Assembly (NCBI RefSeq): GCF_001315105.1 | Contig: NZ_BAZR01000001.1 | Coordinates: 372,001 to 436,000, forward strand | DNA from: Paenibacillus sp. JCM 10914 | Lineage (GTDB): Bacteria > Bacillota > Bacilli > Paenibacillales > Paenibacillaceae | DNA length: 64,000 nt | Direction of reading: 5' to 3' | Part shown: positions 1 through 9,889 of the stretch, in pieces | Layout of the letters: the number at the start of each line of letters is the position of its first letter | Numbering within the stretch: position 1 is the stretch's first letter | Made by a program: the position numbers and the translations under genes | Notes under the pieces: generated by a model | The model's database searches: none | What the model was told of the DNA's origin: nothing | The model's input: only the letters and a program-made list of their open reading frames with translations

Positions 1-1
1 C

Positions 2-660
2 GATACATGGTGGATGACCGAGACGGGTGGGCAGTTGATCTGCAACTATCCGGGCATGGCAATCAAGCCAGGCTCCATGGGTCGTCCGTTGCCAGGCATT
101 ACCGCTGCGATATTGGACGATCAAGGTCGCGAGGTCGCTCCATATACGATGGGCAACTTGGCGATTAAGACACCTTGGCCATCGATGATGCGCGGGATCT
201 GGAATAACGAAGCGAAGTATGAGGAATACTTCCGTATTCCGGGCTGGTACATGTCAGGTGACTCTGCATATATGGACGAGGAAGGTTATTTCTGGTTCCA
301 GGGCCGTATCGATGATGTCATTAACTCATCAGGTGAGCGGATCGGACCGTTTGAGGTTGAGAGCAAGCTCGTGGAGCACCCAGCTGTTGCTGAAGCAGGC
401 GTCATCGGTAAACCGGATGTAACGAGAGGCGAGATCATTAAGGCTTTCATATCGTTGCGCGAAGGCTACACACCTTCTCAGGAGCTAAAGGATGAAATTT
501 ATCGCTTTGTGAAGGAAGGGTTATCTGACATGCCGCGCCTCGTGAAATTGAGTTTAAGGATAAGCTGCCTAAGACACGCTCGGGTAAAATCATGCGCCGC
601 GTGCTGAAAGCGTGGGAGCTGGATCTTCCAACCGGCGATCTATCCACCATCGAGGATTAG
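2..660 (+). CDS. acsA: acetyl-CoA synthetase, C-terminal part (cut by window edge, frameshifted)
   Basis: Activates acetate to acetyl-CoA through an acetyl-AMP intermediate in the cytoplasm. Only the last ~220 residues are present. The frame is open from base 2 and begins with [10 protein letters not shown], the conserved adenylate-forming motif, followed by the hinge and C-terminal domain ([20 protein letters not shown]). The frame breaks near 527: it runs to a stop at 607, whereas the next frame continues [14 protein letters not shown] and [14 protein letters not shown] to a stop at 660. That second segment contains the conserved lysine that is the usual acetylation site, so the true end is 660. 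One restored base (for example a C in GACCATG) rejoins the frames. The family assignment is secure. The break is probably a sequence error. Confidence 0.9.
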
Positions 661-680
661 TCCGTTATTTACTCATAATC

Positions 681-738
681 TTTAATAAGGTCACAGACAG
701 ACTCGATCAGAGTTTGGCCTGTGACCTTATTAAATTTA
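681..738 (+). terminator. terminator after acsA
   Basis: A 16-bp perfect inverted repeat (681-696 with 719-734) has a 22-nt loop and sits 20 bases after the acsA stop. The U-tract is short, so it may work mainly as a strong hairpin end. Confidence 0.7.
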
Positions 739-811
739 CTGAATACTCGAGATTGTTGGTAGGATACCATCATCATCGACTAGCTGTTTATGTTTATATG
801 CAAGGTAGAAC

Positions 812-864
812 AAAGCGCCCGTTCCTGTCTCAGATCATGATCTGTGACAAGGAACGGGCGCTTT
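812..864 (-). terminator. terminator of the PBP gene
   Basis: A 14-bp perfect stem (812-825 with 851-864, AAAGCGCCCGTTCC and its complement) encloses a second small palindrome, CAGATCATGATCTG. It lies directly after the PBP stop at 868 read on the minus strand. T-rich flanks on both sides mean it could serve both directions. Confidence 0.8.
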
Positions 865-867
865 CAT

Positions 868-3800
868 TTAGTTCTTCTCGAAGTAAGTCGTTGGTGATGC
901 AGGGGATTCGCCTATCGCATTAACGGCTGTAATACGGAACGTACCGCTAATGGGGTTACCCGTGGTGTAATAAAATTCGGTGCTACGACTCGATCCGATG
1001 AGCTGGAAGTTACCATCATTATTCGGACTGATGTAGATATTGTAGATCATGACTTCCTCTGCTGGCGAATTGCCGTTCCAGCTTGCCCGGAAGCCTTCAG
1101 CTGTGGCAGCTAGTGTCGGTTGGCTAGGCGCTGTTGGTACGGCTGTTACCTCTTCCTGTCCAAGACCGACTTCGGGATCGGTATCGACTCCAGGTAATTC
1201 ACCCAGACCATCTTCAGGTTCACCGCTATCGTCTGGCAGCTCTCCATTGTCTCCTGGCATTGGAAAGCCTGGTGCTCCGCTTCCTACAATAGCGCTAGGT
1301 TCAGATGTATTACCCGCAACATCCACGGCTACAACGTAGTAGGAGGTGAACAGGCTGTCTGCGCCAAGTCCGGTAAAGACGAGGTTATCGTCAACAAGAA
1401 GGACTTGACCATGATGTTGATAAGGGTTGCCATTAACGGATTTGAAGAGTCGGTACCCAACGACATCCGGGGAACCGCTGGCGTTAAAGCTGAGCGATCC
1501 ACTGCCAATCGAATAATGCACGTTCTTCGGTGATGTTGGTGCTCTGCCATCGTCTGTTCTTGGATCCAGTTTGCTTGGCATTCCTTGCTTGGCATCCTGC
1601 GGCAGATATGCAGCCAGTGGCATCTTGTCGCCCTTCATGACTTTCAGCGCTTCCTCAAGCTCCAGAATCAGTTCATCAAGTGGTTTCTCACGCTTGATTA
1701 CGATCTGTTCCCTTAACATATCCAGCGGCGTTGATTCATGTGGGATATAATTGACGCCTCGATAAGTAATATACTTGGCTTTCGCGATGCGTCATCGCTT
1801 TCAGTCGGTACAAACTTGGCGTTAAATATATCGGTGACGAATTTGTCCGTCAAGCCAGTCGGTATTTTGCCACTGTAGGCCGAGACGGTCTTGGAAGTAA
1901 TGCCTTCGGGCTTCTCAAACGTCTTCGTCGGGAACAGTTCAGGCTTCACGTCCGTGATCTCGTTCATGATTCTGGCCCATATGCTCTGCGCATGCTTGCG
2001 CTGATCACCTTCGAGTGTGTGGATCATTTGCTTGTAACCTACCCATACGCCAAGTGTAACGTCTGGAGAATAACCCATGAACCACACATCCCCGTAGTTC
2101 TGGGTTGTACCCGTTTTACCCACAATTGGAATGTCGCCCATCTTGTTATATCGATCACGTACCGTGCTGCCCGTTCCGTTCGTAATAACGGTGCGGAGCA
2201 TGTCGGTCATGAGATATGCGGTTTGCTCCGAGAATACTTGCTCAGGCTTGATCTCGTGCTTGTATACGATGTTGCCTTTGGAATCGACGATCTTCTCGAT
2301 CATGAACGCATCTGCGAACTTACCCTGGTTACCGATGGCACTGTAGGCATTCGTAAGCTCCTCGACAGTAACTCCGTGAGAGAGGCCCCCAAGCACACCA
2401 GTTGCTGCGTTATAGTCGCCTTCTTCAAGTGTCGTGATGCCCAGCTTCTTGGAGAATTCCCAGGCACTCTCAATGCCGACATTGTTGTTGAACAGCTTCA
2501 AAGCGACGGTGTTCGTCGAGCGATTCAATGCTTCACGCGCCGTCATCAGTCCCTTGTAGCCCGAATAAGAGTTCTTAGGGATGTGGAAGCCTTTCTGATA
2601 GTCCTTCAGAATAATCGGTGCATCATCGACGACGCTAGCCGGTTGAATCGCACCGGAATCCATCGCCGGTAAGTACGCTGCGATTGGCTTCATGGCGGAT
2701 CCAGGTTGTCGTTTCATTTGTGTGGCATAGTTCATCTGCTCATATTTAAAATCACGGCCCTCGATCATGCCGAGGATTGCCCCGGTCTTATTGTCGATCA
2801 TCATGGCGGCCGTTTGTTCTTTGCCCTTGGATTCACTATCGGGATTGAAAATAGAGTCATCCTCTGCGATGGATCGCATCGAGCGGTAGACGGTGCGATC
2901 TATCGTGGTATAGACACGGTAACCGCCCGTGCTTAGCTGCGAGGCAGAATCTTCCGTGAGCTCCGATGCTGCTTGTTGCTTACCTTGTTCGGCTTCCTCG
3001 CTTAATTGCATCAGGATATTCGATGCCTGACGTTCGACTTCCATCATGAGGTACGGGTAAGTAACATAAGCCTTCTGCGTACGTGGCGCAAGTGAAGATT
3101 TAAGATCGAAGGCTTTGGCTTCATCATGTTCAGCCTGGCTAATCTTCCCCTCGTCGAGCATGGCAGTAAGCACGCGGTGCTGGCGATTAATAGCTCGATT
3201 GAACGCCTCCTCATTGAATTGTCCTTGCCCGTTAAAGGCCGAATAAGATGAAGGCAATTGCGGAAGACCGGCAAGATATGCCGCTTGAGCGATGTTGAGA
3301 TCATTCAGATTGTTAATATTAAATATGCCTTTAGCAGCGGCTTTTATCCCGAATAATTGATATCCGCTGGAGCCGTTGCCGTAAGGAACTTTATTCAGGT
3401 AGGCGGTCAATATTTGTTCCTTGCTTAGAAACCGCTCCATCCGCATGGCGAGCAGCATTTCTTTTACTTTACGATTGTCGGTCTTATCGCGACTCAAAAA
3501 GGTCAATCTGGCCAGTTGTTGTGTCAGTGTACTGCCGCCCGTCTGTACCGGCTCATTCAACACCCGTTCCTTAACGGCACGTGCGGTACCCTTAATGTCA
3601 ACGCCCTTATGTGTTTCAAACCGATTGTCTTCTATGGATATAACAGCATCCCTGATGAGTTTAGGGATTTCTTTGGATTCTACCGGCCGTCGGTCCTCTT
3701 CGGTTCGCAGCTGGCCGATCGGCGAGCCATCCCTGAAGTAGGCGAAGCCCGTAATGGCATTATCATTCATTGTGTTTTCGATGAGTGCTCTGGATCTCAC

Positions 3801-3977
3801 AGGCTCATCTTCCACAATTGAGGTGACGTAGCCAGCTACAGCGCCTCCAGCGAACAACACACCCATTAGACCTATCACAAAGAGCCATCCGATGATGGAT
3901 CCCATAATCCGCAGAAAGGACCGTTTGCGACGCGGTTTTTTCTGCTTCTTAGGCTCCTGTTTTTTCTCCTCAACCAT
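868..3977 (-). CDS. class A penicillin-binding protein (PBP1A family) with C-terminal fibronectin-like repeats, frameshifted
   Basis: Bifunctional peptidoglycan glycosyltransferase/transpeptidase anchored in the membrane. A basic cytoplasmic tail is followed by one membrane helix (about residues 24-50), then a GT51 domain with EDNRFETHKGVD and GGSTLTQQLARL. The transpeptidase domain shows GSAMK (SxxK serine), the SxN-type SRSTN-like NRSTN and KTGTT. After the break come about 280 residues with two fibronectin-type-III-like repeats and an acidic Pro/Gly/Glu linker. The first reading frame ends at 1713 and the second starts at 1719. They join near 1780 if one base is restored (SRKAKYITYRGVNYIP), giving about 1036 residues. 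Fibronectin-like tails on PBP1A are known in Paenibacillaceae. The start ATG at 3977 has GGAGGAG upstream on the minus strand. Confidence 0.9.
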
Positions 3978-4072
3978 GAATGTTTACTCCTCCTTTTAAC
4001 GCACCTATTATAGCATAAATCGAAGGTTTTGAATCATGTACGCTTATATAGGTTGTCCTTTTTTGAGGAAGA

Positions 4073-4102
4073 TTGACTTTTTTAGGGAACGTATGTTATA
4101 AA
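4073..4102 (+). promoter_or_regulatory. sigma-A promoter of tyrS
   Basis: TTGACT at 4073-4078 and TATAAA at 4097-4102 are separated by 18 bases, placing transcription start near 4109, just ahead of the T-box leader. Confidence 0.6.
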
Positions 4103-4108
4103 TAATGC

Positions 4109-4402
4109 AAATTTCAAATCGGCAAAAAGCGTTGAAGGATATCAGTAGAAGGTGGAACTTTCATTTCCAGAGAGTCGGTGGGTGGTGCGAACCGATAATG
4201 ATCCCCTTTGAATTACCGTCCTGAGCTGACTGGAGGAAATTAGAGCTATGCCATTTATAGCTGCTGGAGTAGTCCGGTTCCGGGATGACGATCCCGTTAT
4301 GGCAATGAAGTGAAAGTCCGCTTCTTGGTAAGGCGGGCTTTAATTAGGGTGGTAACGCGAGCGCTCCTTCTCGTCCCTTGTGGATGAGAAGGGGCTTTTT
4401 TT
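4109..4402 (+). promoter_or_regulatory. T-box riboswitch leader of tyrS
   Basis: This RNA senses uncharged tRNA-Tyr and lets transcription continue into tyrS. Stem I has the typical AGAGAGTCGGTGGGTGGTG segment (about 4170-4190). TAC at 4214-4216 is a plausible tyrosine specifier codon. The T-box core TTAGGGTGGTAACGCG lies at 4344-4359, with the GGTAAC bulge that pairs with the tRNA 3' end. The terminator stem 4363-4376 with 4382-4395 is followed by seven T (4396-4402). The specifier identity agrees with the downstream tyrosyl-tRNA synthetase. Confidence 0.93.
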
Positions 4403-4433
4403 GCATTGCTGAAACGATGAGGAGGAACTGAAC

Positions 4434-5707
4434 ATGAGGTGGGAAGATTTAACGAGCAGCCAGCAACAGGAAGTCGAGCATCAGATGGAAGTGATTTCAC
4501 GCGGTGCCGTAGAGATGGTGCCCGCAGACGAATTGAAGCAGAAGGTCATGAATGCAGTCGTGTCCGGCAAGCCGCTTGGCGTGAAGCTTGGGCTGGATCC
4601 AACGGCACCCGATCTACATGTTGGTCATACCGTCGTGCTGCAGAAGTTGCGTCAGTTCCAGGAATTGGGACATCGCGTGCAGCTTATCATCGGTGACTTT
4701 ACCGGCCGAATTGGAGACCCGACAGGTAAGTCTGAGACGCGCAAGCAGTTGTCGGAAGAGGACGTGAAGCATAATGCGCAGACGTATAAGCGACAAATCT
4801 ACAAGTTGCTGGATCCTGAGAAGACCGAAGTGTATTTTAACTCGGAATGCTCGCGCCGATGACATTTGCGGAGGTGATTCATCTGTCTGCCAAAGTGACG
4901 GTGGCCCGGATGCTGGAGCGCGATGATTTCACAAAACGCTATCATGGGGGGCTTCCGATCAGCATTCACGAGTTCTTCTATCCGTTGATGCAGGGTATGG
5001 ATTCGGTTGCGCTTAACACCGACGTTGAGCTTGGCGGGACTGATCAGAAATTCAACTTGTTAATGGGGAGGACGCTGCAAAAGGAATATGGCAAAGCAGC
5101 TCAGGTGATCATGACGATGCCGCTGATTGAAGGATTGGACGGCGTACAAAAGATGAGTAAAAGCCTGGGCAACTACATCGGGATCGATGAGGAGCCTAAC
5201 AACATTTATGGCAAAGCGATGTCAGTGCCTGACGAGCTCATGTTGAAATATTTGGAACTTGCGACGGATATGGCGGATCACGAGTGCGTAGAGTTGAAAG
5301 ACGGGCTTATCCAAGGACGCATCCATCCTCGCGACGCCAAAATGAGACTGGCTCATACCTTGACTCGTATGTATCACGGACTGGAGGCTGCAGATGCAGC
5401 GCAGCAGCATTTTGTCACGGTATTTCAGCAGCGCACCCTTCCGGGCGATATCAAGGATTTCATTCTCCCTGGCGAAGAATTGGAGAACGGCAAGATTCAA
5501 ATCATCAAGCTCCTGACGCTGCTGGGTTTCGCCGCCTCTAACGCAGAGGCTAGACGGAGCATCCAGCAGAACGCAGTAAGGTGGAATGGAGAAAAAATAA
5601 TCGAAATCGATAGCGACATGACTCCTCAGACTGGTGACATCATTCAAATGGGGAAACGTAAGTTTGCGCGATTAAGGCTTTCTTCGGGGCACACGCACGA
5701 TGTTTAA
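4434..5707 (+). CDS. tyrS: tyrosyl-tRNA synthetase (frameshifted)
   Basis: Charges tRNA-Tyr with tyrosine in the cytoplasm. Class I synthetase of about 424 residues: the HIGH-like motif HVGH is at residues 62-65, the KMSKS motif is in QKMSKSLGN (around base 5155), and a C-terminal S4-like RNA-binding domain contains [16 protein letters not shown]. The ATG at 4434 follows GAGGAGG. The frame breaks at 4849: the first piece ends FNSECSRR and the second continues [18 protein letters not shown]. Restoring one G (GAATGGCTC) gives FNSEWLAPMTF, as expected for the family. The gene is normally essential, so a sequence error is the simplest explanation. Expression is controlled by the T-box just upstream. 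Confidence 0.95.
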
Positions 5708-5714
5708 GTAATAA

Positions 5715-5747
5715 AAAAACCTGAAGGCTGGTAGCCTTCAGGTTTTT
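5715..5747. terminator. bidirectional terminator between tyrS and rpsD
   Basis: A perfect 15-bp stem (AAAAACCTGAAGGCT and complement) with a 3-base loop is flanked by A and T runs. It ends tyrS on plus and rpsD on minus. Confidence 0.95.
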
Positions 5748-5764
5748 GAGGTTTGGTGTCAATC

Positions 5765-6367
5765 TTAACGGTTGTAGAATTCGACGATTTGCTTCTCGTC
5801 GATATCTTGAGAAAGCTCGGAACGTTCTGGAAGACGGATATACTTACCTTCCATTGCAGTCTCGTCAAACTCAACGTAAGCTGGAAGATGAACACGGTTA
5901 GCCAAAGCTTCCTTGATGGAAGACAAGCCACGACTTCTTTCACGAAGACCGATTACATCACCGATGCTAACAGAGTAGGAAGCGATGTCGACTTTCTTGC
6001 CGTTAACTGTCACATGACCGTGTGCAACCAATTGACGTGCACCTGCACGGGAGTTGCTCAGACCAAGACGATATACGAGGTTGTCCAAACGGCTCTCAAG
6101 CAGGAACATGAAGTTTTCACCAGCGATACCTTTCATGTTCGTAGCTTTGTTGAAGAGCGTGCGGAATTGCTTCTCGCCCAAGCCGTACATCAGACGCAGC
6201 TTTTGCTTCTCTTGAAGCTGCATACCGTAGTTGCTGATCTTTCTCCGTTGGTTAGCACCATGCTGACCTGGAGGGAAAGGGCGCTTTGCAAGTTCTTTAC
6301 CTGTACCGCTCAGGGAGATTCCCAGACGACGGCTTAATTTAAATTTAGGACCGGTGTAACGTGCCAT
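5765..6367 (-). CDS. rpsD: 30S ribosomal protein S4
   Basis: Primary 16S rRNA binding protein that nucleates assembly of the small subunit. It is 200 residues long, the normal Bacillota length. The N-terminal [21 protein letters not shown] and the S4 RNA-binding domain ([33 protein letters not shown]) are clear. The gene stands alone, as in Bacillus, with its own promoter about 200 bases upstream. S4 represses its own mRNA in Bacillus through the leader, so the long leader here probably has that job. Confidence 0.98.
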   Translation of the reverse strand: MARYTGPKFKLSRRLGISLSGTGKELAKRPFPPGQHGANQRRKISNYGMQLQEKQKLRLMYGLGEKQFRTLFNKATNMKGIAGENFMFLLESRLDNLVYRLGLSNSRAGARQLVAHGHVTVNGKKVDIASYSVSIGDVIGLRERSRGLSSIKEALANRVHLPAYVEFDETAMEGKYIRLPERSELSQDIDEKQIVEFYNR

Positions 6368-6566
6368 TGTTATATAGACTCCTTTTTAATTAAAATTTCT
6401 GGAGGCCTCTATTTGCGCCGTATTTGTCGCATTCTTGATCGGATAGCCCGCAAGATTCTGTCAGGAAAGTTCAGCCGCTGTCCTGTCAGTAACAAATAAC
6501 GTGAGGGTGACACAACGATTCCGCCCAAATTTAACGAATGCATTGCATTCTTATTCAACAATAAAT
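6368..6566 (-). promoter_or_regulatory. rpsD 5' leader, candidate S4-binding autoregulatory RNA
   Basis: About 190 bases are transcribed from the promoter at 6567-6594 before the rpsD start. Firmicute rpsD leaders carry an S4-binding pseudoknot. I infer this role from position and length and did not fold the sequence in full. Confidence 0.4.
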
Positions 6567-6594
6567 ATTATATGAATTAATGATACAAAGTCAA
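6567..6594 (-). promoter_or_regulatory. sigma-A promoter of rpsD
   Basis: On the minus strand TTGACT (6589-6594) and TATAAT (6567-6572) are separated by 16 bases. The rest of the 6595-6839 gap is AT-rich and shows nothing else that I recognise. Confidence 0.75.
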
Positions 6595-6839
6595 GTTTAA
6601 CCTTGGATATGGTTATCTTAAATTTTTTAGTACTTTTTGTCTAATTTTGTCGATAGGACCATGGACCTAAAAATATTGTGAAAAATGCATAATTTCTGAT
6701 GCAAAAATGGGTAGAACAGAGTAAGATAAGATATAAAATAACTAGTCTCATTTATCTACATACCGATCATCCAGACATACCTAAACAGCGCCAGTGACTG
6801 TAGTTAGGCCTTCCATTATGGTGCAAAGGAGCGCCCGAT

Positions 6840-8831
6840 ATGTCAGAAGAACAACGGAAAGTGCTTGAAAGCTCTCCCGGTTCTGCCGTCATGTTCCAAG
6901 ATGCCGGGCCAGTTCCTGGGAACGGATCTCGTACGTGGCTTATGGGCCTGGACATTACGTCCCATGATTTCCCTTATCTCCAGCCTCTAATAGAAGAGAG
7001 TTATTCGGTGTGGTTGAACGGGGGCGATCAAAGCCGCGCACTCCGGCAATTTGTCTGGGCGCTGCTTTCGCATGATGGTGAATGGCTGACAGGATCCTCC
7101 GAGATTAAGGAACTTCTTACGTCCCGTCGCGAAGCCCTCTTGCTTGAAGGTGATATGGGAAGCCCCGCAGATTGGGAAGCCTCTATGAATCTACCTGATG
7201 GGAGAGCCATCTGCTCTTACCCGATTTTTAATCGTACAGGCAGTGGAATGTTTACCCGCTTAATAAGCCTTTCTATTGGGCAGATGGATGGCGAGCATGC
7301 TTTGATCATGACAGAGTCGTGCGCCCAGCAGTTTCGCGCCTGCTTCTATCAAAGGTTCGAATACATATTCATAGAAGATTTACAGAAGATTCATGCTCAA
7401 GCGGAGCGTGAAGTTCACAGGCGCTCTATTCTGTTTCAATACGTGAAGCGGATGCATGTGCAGATTAATGTAGACAGTGTCTTGAACGAAGCGATCGATA
7501 GCGTTCTGGCCCTGTACCCTAAAGCCAAAGTGGAACTGTTCATGTCGCAGGATCATGAGAGCAGTCATCCTTTGGTTCGCCCTCTCTTGCTTCATCATTG
7601 GCAGGAGGACGTATACGTCCGTACATTCATGGAAGGGGTATTGACCATCCGGCCGCATGACGGTCCGCCAGCGATTGTGGAGATTGGCATCCCGATGGGC
7701 GGCAAACAAGGGGTATACGGTGTACTGCATGTCCAGGTAGATCAGTCGGAATTGCCGGAGATGGATCTGGAACTGCTCGGGATGATGGCGGATGCGGCAG
7801 GCACGGCTTTTGAGAATGCCAAATTGTACGAGCAATCCAATCTAATGATACATGAGCTTCGGATGATTAACGAGCTTACGCAACGGCTGAACAAGAGCTT
7901 GCATCTGGCCGAGATTTTTCAGTTCGCTAATCATGAGTTACTCAAGATCCTGGCAGCGGATTATTGCTGTATTTTGATATACAATGATGAACTTGGTGGA
8001 CTGGAAGTGGTATCGTGCAACGCTGAATGGCTTGCCAAGGAAGTGTTTGAGAAAGACTATGGCTTGGGTGGACTTGTCTATCATTCGAAGGAACCTATGA
8101 TCCTGTCGGATTATCAAGAAGAGCGGCCGGCCGAGTCCAAGTTGATGGACACGACCGGATCGAGCTCGATGATAGCGACGCCGCTCATGGTTAACGGTGA
8201 AGTTCGAGGAGTGATACTGCTCACTCATAGCAGTCGCCATTATTTCTCTTATGACAGCTATCGATTGCTCCAGGCGCTAACCGGCCATATTGGCCTTGCT
8301 ATAGGCAACGCCTTTCTCCACGCTGAGGTCAGGCGGATGGCGAATCGGGATATGCTAACTGAACTGTACGCCAGACATTATCTGGATGAAGTCATTCATG
8401 AATGTCAGAGCCGTGATTTCTGTGGATCATTAATTGTAGTTGATATCGATGAGTTCAAATTGGTGAATGATACCTTTGGTCATCAACGTGGCGATAAAAT
8501 ATTGAAGCAGGTCAGCAATATCGTCAAATCCACGATTAGGCATAGTGATATTCCGGCTCGCTGGGGTGGGGAGGAACTGGCGGTTTATCTGCCTAGCCTT
8601 GGTATTCAGCAGGCGTTGCAAGTAGCCGAACGGATTCGCTGCCGTGTAGCGGAAGAGACGGATCCGAGGGTGACGGTCTCCTGCGGGATTTCCGAATGGA
8701 ATTGGACCAACGACAAGATCAGCGTCGAATCTTTGTTCTATCGGGCCGATATGGCTCTGTATGAGGCTAAGAACGGCGGCCGGAATCGAATTGTCGTAGA
8801 GAAAGAAGAAGTCGAGATAAGTGTCGATTAG
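6840..8831 (+). CDS. GAF-domain diguanylate cyclase
   Basis: Predicted to make cyclic di-GMP from two GTP. The 663-residue protein has an N-terminal region of unknown fold (1-190), two GAF-like sensor domains (about 205-330 and 345-490) and a C-terminal GGDEF domain (about 500-655). The active-site loop reads RWGGEELAVYLP, a GGEEL variant that keeps the metal and GTP ligands. RHSD lies exactly five residues before it, matching the RxxD product-inhibition I-site. VDIDEFKLVNDTFGHQRGD is the usual substrate-binding segment. There is no signal peptide or membrane helix, so it should be a soluble sensor; the ligand cannot be told. It is a single-gene unit with its own terminator. The ATG follows AAAGGAGC. 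Confidence 0.9.
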   Translation: MSEEQRKVLESSPGSAVMFQDAGPVPGNGSRTWLMGLDITSHDFPYLQPLIEESYSVWLNGGDQSRALRQFVWALLSHDGEWLTGSSEIKELLTSRREALLLEGDMGSPADWEASMNLPDGRAICSYPIFNRTGSGMFTRLISLSIGQMDGEHALIMTESCAQQFRACFYQRFEYIFIEDLQKIHAQAEREVHRRSILFQYVKRMHVQINVDSVLNEAIDSVLALYPKAKVELFMSQDHESSHPLVRPLLLHHWQEDVYVRTFMEGVLTIRPHDGPPAIVEIGIPMGGKQGVYGVLHVQVDQSELPEMDLELLGMMADAAGTAFENAKLYEQSNLMIHELRMINELTQRLNKSLHLAEIFQFANHELLKILAADYCCILIYNDELGGLEVVSCNAEWLAKEVFEKDYGLGGLVYHSKEPMILSDYQEERPAESKLMDTTGSSSMIATPLMVNGEVRGVILLTHSSRHYFSYDSYRLLQALTGHIGLAIGNAFLHAEVRRMANRDMLTELYARHYLDEVIHECQSRDFCGSLIVVDIDEFKLVNDTFGHQRGDKILKQVSNIVKSTIRHSDIPARWGGEELAVYLPSLGIQQALQVAERIRCRVAEETDPRVTVSCGISEWNWTNDKISVESLFYRADMALYEAKNGGRNRIVVEKEEVEISVD

Positions 8832-8833
8832 AG

Positions 8834-8864
8834 CTCTGCAGTTGGTGATGCTGCAGAGTTTTTT
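8834..8864 (+). terminator. terminator after the GGDEF gene
   Basis: CTCTGCAG (8834-8841) pairs with CTGCAGAG (8851-8858) and is followed by six T. Confidence 0.85.
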
Positions 8865-8933
8865 CTGTTGTCTGCATAATGTGGATGGCCGCTTGTAAGC
8901 CTAAAGGGAAAGACGAACAAGGGGATGATCAGG

Positions 8934-9766
8934 ATGACGAATTGGGGCAGCGTATTGCTGCGACTGAGCGCAATCTTATGGATGATATGGTGGATGACTG
9001 GCTGCGCTATGCAGGATGGTCTGTCCGGCGAAGAGGCTTTTAACCGGGCGTTGGCAGGACTATCGGGCGTTGATAACTTTACGTTTCAAGGGGAGGCAGC
9101 GATCCGAAACGATCCGAATGGTCCGTATCTGCAGAGTCTTGCTTACAAGGGCAGCTTGATGCATCATACCGACCTGACCTTAACATCTCGAAGCAAGCCA
9201 TCGATGCTGAATCAAGGTTCGAAGAATGAGCCAAATCAGGAGAACGCCGATGTAACTTCGGTGTCCTTAAAGCGAGAAGAGGGACGATGGAGCATTCTGC
9301 TGATCGAGACGCCGATGGAATGTGGATGAGGAAGTTGAATCCACTCGAACTGCTGGAATACATTGGAGAGTCAGAGAAGACCGTAACCCGGGAACTGGGA
9401 GCGGCTCGTGGAACGACAATGCTTCGAATCGAGTTATCCCAAGAGGCAGCGGCCAAGATGACATATGCGGGACTGGATGAACAAATGAAGTTGCTTGCAG
9501 CACGTATTGATCGTAAGGGGGATCCATTATACAGCGATGATCCGCTGGTTCGCGAGCGATTAAAGAGTATATGGTCACGTGATGAGAAGGAAATGAGACA
9601 AATGCTGGACGATATAGAAGCTGCTACAATCTGTCATTTAACGATCGACAAACATACGCAGCTTCCGTCGAGGCTTACCATGGAACGTAAACTTGCCTAC
9701 GTCGATGAGTCTGGGAAGTCTAGAACGGAGACGCTGGTGTCCGACGTGACGTTTGGCGATTTATAG
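8934..9766 (+). CDS. predicted lipoprotein of unknown function (frameshifted)
   Basis: I do not recognise a named family. The start at 8934 fits an AAGGGG ribosome site 9 bases away better than the ATG at 8925. A hydrophobic signal segment ends in MTGC, a plausible though imperfect lipobox, so the protein is probably attached to the outer face of the membrane. The rest is hydrophilic, with a repeated 'xLxRxxGxWSILLIETPME' and 'LELLEYIGE' style reminiscent of extracytoplasmic lipoprotein domains. The frame breaks at about 9319: the first piece ends at 9329 and the second carries KLNPLELLEYIGESEKTVTR. Restoring one G (GAATGGTGG) joins them as PMEWWMRKLNP, giving about 277 residues. Confidence 0.7.
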
Positions 9767-9889
9767 TGCGAACCTGTTTTTTTCGAAAGTAGCGCTGACG
9801 ACAGCGACATTGCGTGCTACAATAATCTATAAATTTACCGCTGTTCAATTTCTATTCAGGAACAGTCATCATAAGGAGGACAAGACACA

